From: Aquilaria yunnanensis
Taxonomy: Eukaryota; Streptophyta; Magnoliopsida; Malvales; Thymelaeaceae
Assembly (NCBI GenBank): GCA_039654915.1
Contig: CM077594.1
Span: 93,944,893-94,008,892, forward strand
DNA length: 64,000 bases
Direction: 5' to 3'
The translations under genes and the position numbers were made by a program. Below, one piece after another: positions 57,885-64,000 of the stretch. The notes beneath the pieces were generated by a model that worked only from the letters and a program-made list of their open reading frames with translations, was not told where the DNA came from and ran no database searches. Position 1 is the stretch's first letter. The number at the start of each line of letters is the position of its first letter.

Positions 57885-59680
57885 AAGAGGGGTTGATTGT
57901 GGGGTGAGGTGAGGCTGCGTTGAGGAAACTTTGTGTTCAATTTTCATTAAATGCTTAAAATTATGTATTTTAATGTTTAGTGACTAAGATTTTAAATTCT
58001 TAGAATCAAGTCTCTAGACCGTTAAAAATCTAGCAAAGTTAATGTGATATAATGGCTTGTGGAGTAAGTTATGGGTTAAAAGAGGCAAACTATCCTATTA
58101 TAAGTAGTTGGAGGATTGAGTTGTATTGCACCAAAATAGGAGAACGAAATACGTGAGTCACAAAGAGAAAGCCTAAGTATTGAAGTCATGGGTTAGATCA
58201 TCTTGGCGTACTTGAAGCAAGAATATGTTTACCTCCATAAAAAAATTGCACTTAATTATAATTTTGTGAATTAAACTAATGATCTTGAGATTAAGAGGAA
58301 TAAAAACCTTTACCATATAAGTTAAAGTTGTGTTACCGTATGGTTCTAATTTTTTTTTTCTAAAGTATGGATTTTCTTTTTATTAATACCATGTCGCAGT
58401 ATCCCCCATTTTTCAAGCTATTACTCATAGTTAAATGATTGTTCTTTTCATTATGATAGAAAACATTGATGAGACAGGTGCGCTGGCAATTTTCCGTTTC
58501 TCACACAGGATAGCGACCCCTCTCATCTGTCAGTGTCACACATCACATGTTATAGATAAATATCAAAGAATTTGTTTTGGTACAGTAATATCAAAGAATT
58601 TAATCACTATTATAAAACAGTTGCGAAATTTTTTTTATAGAAGTAAGTTCGATGAAGACGTATCAAGTAGTTTTAAGATGTTTAAATTGGAGTGGATTTG
58701 CACACAATTTCTTATCAAGCATTTTCAGTCACATCATTTTTAAAGTATTATTTTGGTTATAAAAATTTTTAACTTTAGAATTATTTTAAGTTAAACTTAG
58801 CTATTTATAAATATATTTCGCCTATCCTCATTTAATTAAAATATTGAAAAAATTTTAACATGAGACGATCAAATGCTACATTTTAAAACCTGTGTTAAAA
58901 AAAGTGTACTCCCTAGTAAAAAGTCTCACTAAAAGACGAAATCACTTTATTCTGGTCTCACCCGGGCCGTTTTCAATAGAAATACTTTATCTCCCCCCAA
59001 ACGAGTGGCAGTGGTGGTGACAACCAATCAAAACCATTCAAATACATAAAATAATTTACTGAAGTGTGAAAAGACAACAAGTTAGGTACGTAGGTGCACT
59101 TTTATTTTGTAATTGCAAAGTTTTCTAACTATTCCAAATGAATGATTAAACCGGTGGATGGGAAGTTTGACTATGGACATTGTAAATTAAAATGTGATAT
59201 TTGCAAATTTTTTTCATCTTTTTTCTACTATTAAATTTAAGCTGTTGAAGCTTCTGTGTAAAATTTCTATCGTTAGTTGAAATTTATGTAGTTTTAAAAT
59301 CAGTCAGAAAATTATTAAATAAGTATGATTTATATGAGGAATTTTCTTTTTTTCTTTTTTATCGAATGACCAAATTTTAATTGAACTGCATATTTTGGGG
59401 TTCATGAACCCTCCATTTTTCAGTAAAATTGGAATTTGATTACACATAGGATGTTTGTTTTCAATATGAATGAGGCAGACTTTATCTTTCTCCATTTTTA
59501 GAAAACCTTAATTTTAATTTCACTTTCGTTTTATTTAGAAAGCAACATTATTTATTTTTATGCATTTAGGAATTTTTTTTCTTTTCAAATCGAATAAAAT
59601 AAAAATTAAAAAAAATATTATTATGTACATAAATAGCATATTTTATGAAGTAGTTACTAGCATTCTTCTTGCTATTCAAA
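57885..59680. other. Intergenic region, nothing recognised
   Basis: No supported gene or element. The 102-codon frame at 58435 has no recognisable motif and AT-driven composition. Confidence 0.4.
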
Positions 59681-59682
59681 GT

Positions 59683-59690
59683 ATACATAC

Positions 59691-59740
<50 letters not shown>
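59683..59740. repeat. (ATAC)n-(TA)n compound microsatellite
   Basis: Five to six ATAC units run into about 18 TA dinucleotides just upstream of LINE-C. Confidence 0.93.
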
Positions 59741-59742
<2 letters not shown>

Positions 59743-59759
59743 AACTTCATATTTTAAAA

Positions 59760-61446
59760 CTTCAATATCTCCCTCTCACCATTGCTGAGAGTTTTTCCTT
59801 CACCTGTCAAGGTTTACACTCACTGGGTTTTATACGGTGACTAGGCTAGGGTTTCGTGGTTTCTACTGTCGTCATTCTTCGTTTTGCACCATTTTGTTGG
59901 TTTTTCTAGTTTTGTTGGCATTTTTTGTTTTGTGTTTTCACTTGGTCTGAGGTAATGGAAGCTCTAGGTGCAAGTGTCACTAGTATGAGTTTGACTTTGG
60001 AGGAAGAGAAGACTTGTCATCTTGTCCTCATGGATGAGTCGTGTGGTGTTCCATCAGATTTGCTAGTGGTAGCAAAGGTCATGATGAATTAAATAGTGTG
60101 AGTGGAAAGCCTTCGAGAGTCTCATAAGAAGGCGCGGCATTTCCAGGTCTGATTCATCGTACACTTGACAAGTCCTAATCCTAGTTTGAATTTGTTCATT
60201 ATCGTTGTGTTTAGGCATACTGTGTTTCAAAATGGGTGCATGGTCTTTCAACAATAGATTAATTGTGATGTGAATCTTGTGCAAAGGGGATAGACCATCG
60301 TCGTTGTTGTTTGGTCAGGCACTTTTCTGAATTCACATCATCAATGCGCCATTTGAATGGTTCAAACAAAAGGTGGGAAAGGCCCTTGGGAGCGGGTTGG
60401 GTGAAGTCCTTAATGTGGACTGTGCTAGCTCATTGTTGCGAATTCAGGTTTTGGTAGATATTTCTCAGTCACTATGAAGAGGGTTTGATGATGGAGCAAG
60501 ATGAGGGTAAATGCTGGTGTTACATCAAATATGAGCGGCTGGCAGAATTTTGTTACTTATGCAGGAAAGTTGATCATGTGGAGAAGAAATGCAGGAGTGT
60601 CCGATGAGGTCTAATGAGAGAATGAAACAATATAGTGATTGGCTTTGTTTCGTTCTAGTGTCCAAAAGCTATGACTTCAGACTAGAAGAGTGTTTCCTTG
60701 CGTCATTTGGTAGCGCATCTCAAGAATCGACAACTAGGTTGGATCACAAGAAGGAAGTTGGTCAGGATGAAAGCTTGGTGGCAATAATTCAATGCCCATC
60801 ACTGATTATAATAGTTATCTTAATTGAAGGCTTGGAGATGCTGAGTCGGGTGAAAGGAACACAGAACTTGCTTGGAGATATGCATATGAGCAAGGAGGAG
60901 CACAGAGGAAAGGTGCTAGTCCGATTCAAGGTATCATCACCTGGTTCTATGAAGGTTGATATCCATCAGGAAGGGTTTTTTTTCATAACTACAAAACAAG
61001 CCTAGGAAGTTAGGAGGGTGAGGTCAACTCCCTGGGTGAAAAATTGGAAAAGATCAACAAGGCAAGTTGGTAAAATGAGGGGAAGGGTAACCATTTGGCT
61101 AGTTTGAATGATGAAGTGTTTAACATGCATCTGTCGGGGCGCTTAACTCCATCGAAACATAAAGGGCTCAAGATGACCGAGATGCTCAAGTAACCAAGGT
61201 TCAAATTAATGAGTAAGAACTTTTAAAGGCAGGGTTGAGCTTGGACTCACCTTGTTTGCCAAAATGAACATGATAAGCTTGAACTATTAGGGGTTTAGAT
61301 TGGCCCGGCTAGTTTATGCTTTTCGAAAAGTAATCATGAAAAGAGCCCTAGATGTCATTTTTTGTTTAGAAACCTAAAAGATAGCATCTGAGATGGAGAG
61401 AGTTTGTAGGACTTTAGGTGTGAAGGAACCTCTTACTTACCCTAAT
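59760..61446 (+). mobile_element. L1-type LINE (LINE-C): 5' UTR, ORF1 and start of ORF2
   Basis: A 5'-UTR-like stretch (59760-59954) precedes a broken ORF1. ORF2 opens at about 61264 with MNMISLNY, a stop, then GFRLARLVYAFRKVIMKRAL and DVIFCLET. This is the start of a plant LINE endonuclease (M-I-S-W-N-x-x-G-L ... P-D-V-x-F-L-x-E-T). The Trp of the motif is Leu here. The element is broken by an LTR at about 61447 and resumes at about 63750. Unlike LINE-A and LINE-B, its 5' end is present. Confidence 0.75.
59955..61005 (+). pseudogene. LINE-C ORF1 (gag-like, zinc knuckle), broken
   Basis: From ATG 59955 the frame reads MEALGASVTSMSLTLEEEKT and then breaks. Around 60510-60600 another frame reads CWCYIKYERLAEFCYLCRKV followed by DHVEKKC. 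CYLCRKVDHVEKKC fits the CX2CX4HX4C zinc knuckle of the DUF4283-type ORF1 of plant LINEs, with the usual Gly before His replaced by Asp. The protein would bind LINE RNA. At least eight stops lie upstream. A 138-codon frame from 60589 is open but has no motif beyond its start. Confidence 0.65.
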
Positions 61447-63749
61447 GTACAGTGTTCCTAGAATCTTAAGATATTTAAGATTTAATAATCTTGCTCTTAG
61501 TTGTAAATGGCTAAGCTAATACTTGCGTTGTTTAAAACTTTATACTTTCCATGGCATTCATTAAACACTTGAAACACATGCCAAAGTCATATAAATATAT
61601 TTATTTAAACTTCCAAGCATTAGTTTATGTACACATAACACTTAATTTATATACATCCATAAGTAACCACAGTGTATATACAAACATATACACTAAATAA
61701 GTCCATACATACTTGTCAAACTAGAGACATTTCTTTAGTACCTAAGTACCCAATATGTACGAAGTCTGAGACTATCAAAATAACTCCCATCTGAGCACAA
61801 AAGCTCCAAAAATGAAAGGTCCAACTTCTCCTTATGCACTTTGCCTGTATCTGTCAAGGCTATTTTAAATACTTAGTTAGTACATTAATATAACTAACCA
61901 ATAACTTAGAATCATTAAAGACTCATGTACTTTAAATACGTGCACCAAAACCTTGCTTAACAACCCTTTAGTGGATGTTAGGCTTCATACTACTAGTATT
62001 TGCACAATGTGATACTTAAGGGAATGAGAATTATAAATTCTCAGTAAGGAATTAAATACCTACAAAATAAACTTTAGGACCTATCATATATAACATATAT
62101 GCACATTTTAACGTGAGCTCAAAACATTATGAGATCCTGACTAATGGCCACCAGTACGGGTTTTATGGCAGGGAACCCATCCTTAACTTAGTCCTTTTTA
62201 CAAAAGCTTAACTCTTGCCTTAGCAAGCTTGACTTGCCATTACTTACCCTTGCTCACACTATACAGGAGTTCTTGGTGACTCATTCTTACTAAGCTTGGT
62301 AGCTTAGCTTGGGAACTCTTAAGTGTCAAAGCCCATCTTGAATACTTAGTGCCCTGTATACTTACTTAAGGGCTATGTAATTACATAGTCCTTAAGTCAC
62401 TTTGTGTCCACCTCTTACTCTCATAATTAATGCATTATAAAAATACATAATGCATCAATTTAAACTTGAACTTAAAATCCCTTACCTTGAATAATTGATG
62501 CAAGCAAACACCAACTTCAGTGTCCTTGTGGTCTCGATTTTGTATCATTCTTTGTACCTTTATAGTAGCTTGACTATTTCTCTTTTAATTGATCATTTAG
62601 CTACATAAATAAATCATAATTAGGATAACATTACAACATTCCTTATGGTTTAAATGGTTAGGAGTAACCCTCTCATTGGATTCCAATTAATTGGCTCTTT
62701 GCTCAACACACATATAAATTGTTTCTTGGTCCTCTTTAATTTCTTATTTTTTTAGCTTAACAAAAATTAATTTAAATACACTTAATACCAAATTAATAAA
62801 CCCATAACACTTGTAATTAATCAAGAATAAGGAAGAACCGAATTAGCTTTTACCCTTGAATCAAACCGTGTTTAAGTTCCTTCCTACTTAAGCTTGGTTC
62901 CTAAGCTTTTCTTGTTGTTTTTCCCTTAATAAACAAACAAGAACTGGCTTAAAAACAGATTTTCCAGCAGCTACAGAGCTGTAAGAAGCTAAAAAATTAG
63001 AGAAGAACAAAGCAATGGTTACTTGAACAAGTAACTTGAAAATCAAACTTAGGATGATTCCATACTTGGATTTTCTTTAAAAACTTGCTCAATTGTGCTT
63101 GATTTTAATGGATTGGAGCTTGGATTTAGTTTAGCTATGGAGTTTCGAACGTGAGAGAGTGCTCTTGGGTAGTCTAGAGCTGGAGCAAGAAGATGGTCGA
63201 GAAAATAATGGAAAGTCAACTTATGTAGGCTTAAGGTGCATGTGTCACTCATCTAGTCCCTTATTTGTACACAAAAATATGTTGGGGACTTATCCAGCTC
63301 AGAACAGAAAACCTAGGACCAAAACTAGTAGCATGTCGAGCCTGAATCCTTCTTCACCTTAATTAGATGCCCAGTCCTTAGCTTTGACAAACGTGCAATT
63401 TAGGTATGATACTTTTGAGGGTTACATGTAAACCATTGATGGACAATTCTAGTTAATTCACAATTTCACAAGGGTAAAACGGAAATTATGAAAAACTGTG
63501 ATACCGTAAATTTAATATTTTTTCATTCTCCACTCAACTGTGAAATAAAAATAGGTCACTATACGAAATGGCTAAAATGTCCTTCTTGGTCCAGTTTTCT
63601 TAAATGATCAATTTCTGTCCTTTTTCAAGCTACTGTATTTTATCAAACCAAGAATTTGCTTGCATTAAATATTCTAAACATATTAAATTACTAAAATAAC
63701 CAAAGTTACCTCAGTAATCATGATCCAAATTTTTGGAGAGTTGTAACAT
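61447..63749 (-). mobile_element. Long LTR (about 2.3 kb), probably a solo gypsy LTR, inserted in LINE-C ORF2
   Basis: On the minus strand the segment starts TGTTACAACTCTCC and ends ...CACTGTACA. It contains stretches I associate with long chromovirus-like gypsy LTRs, such as a leader-type run with AAGTTGACTTTCC and CTCGACCATCTTCTTGC (about 63230-63160). LINE-C coding sequence is present on both sides. I found no primer-binding site or gag/pol, and no direct 5-bp duplication. The flanks CCTAA and TTAGG are reverse complements instead, so the exact ends are uncertain and an inter-element recombination is possible. Open frames inside are short and unsupported. Confidence 0.5.
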
Positions 63750-64000
63750 TAGGGTTCCAATCTTATTTCGCAGTTTTATGTGTAAGATGGAAGAGAGGTT
63801 TGGCTCGATGTTGGTGGGAAGGCTTGGTGATGGATTTTTTTCATATTCAGAAAATCATATTGATGTCAAAATTTTATGTCTTGTTGCGAGTTGATGGTTG
63901 ACTAGTTTTTATAGGCACTTAGAACACGAGCTTAAAAATGAATTGTGGTCTCTTATTCAAAGCTTGGCAACGCATTCAAACCTTCTATGGATGATACTTG
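63750..64000 (+). mobile_element. LINE-C ORF2 endonuclease, continued; runs off the window
   Basis: In shifting frames this reads VGRLGDGFFSYSENHIDVKI and then EHELKNELWSLIQSLATHSN. The pattern G-G-L-A-L-x-W ... I-D-V ... W-x-L-x-G-x-Y-G-H-P-E ... L-W-x-L-I is that of the middle of plant LINE endonucleases. The stop after ELMVD and frame changes show it is inactive. The rest of ORF2 lies beyond the window. Confidence 0.65.

Larger units (their letters stand above)
56925..57930. repeat. Local direct duplication split by a hAT-like insertion
   Basis: The motif series 'agcaatcagaacaactaggc-ttg(c/t)gg ... gactgtggagtgaggtgag' at 56930-57040 recurs as 'ggcaatcggaacagctgggcttgtgg' (57140-57168) and 'gattgtggggtgaggtgagg' (57896-57915), the second copy being interrupted by the element at 57173-57876. 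A third, partial copy (aacaactaggcttgtggtgg) starts at 57117. Confidence 0.7.

Overview
The window looks like a repeat-dense, gene-poor stretch of a dicot plant nuclear genome. It is strongly AT-rich, has plant promoter and GT-AG intron signals, and carries plant-type LTR, CACTA, hAT, Mutator-like and L1-type elements. I find only two apparently intact genes. Both lie on the minus strand and both encode secreted, proline-rich cell-wall-type proteins: PRP1 (7455-8048) and PRP2 (38749-39300). Each has a signal peptide, a TATA box at a sensible distance and no introns.

0-8 kb: a 264-bp solo LTR with a perfect 5-bp target duplication, then a 5.7-kb CACTA-type element (1297-6993, duplication AGG) that carries exon-like pieces of unrecognised host genes, then PRP1. 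8-31 kb: a LINE tail and a FAR1/FHY3-like (MULE-derived) pseudogene. The pseudogene begins at 11251 and can be followed in pieces to about 28164. It is split by three insertion clusters: a CACTA element (11362-17383, duplication GAT) containing a dead hAT transposon (12101-16007, duplication GGTGTTTG); a Mutator-like element (19159-22698) containing a third CACTA element (19240-21384, duplication ACC) and three consecutive foldback palindromes; and a fourth, degenerate CACTA element (22782-27835, duplication AAC) containing a gene fragment and a minus-strand LTR element (23737-27696, duplication AAAAG). A further solo LTR of the same family lies at about 29366-31006.

31-46 kb: exon-like scraps of an unrecognised minus-strand gene with a 49-bp tandem duplication, a dead L1-type LINE (about 34100-36960), PRP2 and its upstream region, a Mutator-like segment with what looks like a piece of a SIP1-type aquaporin gene, a 986-bp non-autonomous hAT element (43731-44716) and a foldback MITE.

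46-64 kb: a second dead LINE (minus) split by a second hAT element (47719-50809); an approximately 300-bp-arm inverted repeat around a LINE RNase H fragment; a duplicated copy of the PRP2 upstream region with no PRP gene attached (about 54975-56170); a small hAT-like element rich in pyrimidines; and a plus-strand LINE whose ORF2 is interrupted by a long LTR (about 61447-63749).

The genes do not form an operon or pathway. The layout records successive nested insertions, gene-fragment capture and local duplication around two cell-wall protein genes. Insertion boundaries were read by eye from terminal repeats and target duplications. Family assignments come from recognisable protein motifs and were not checked against any database.
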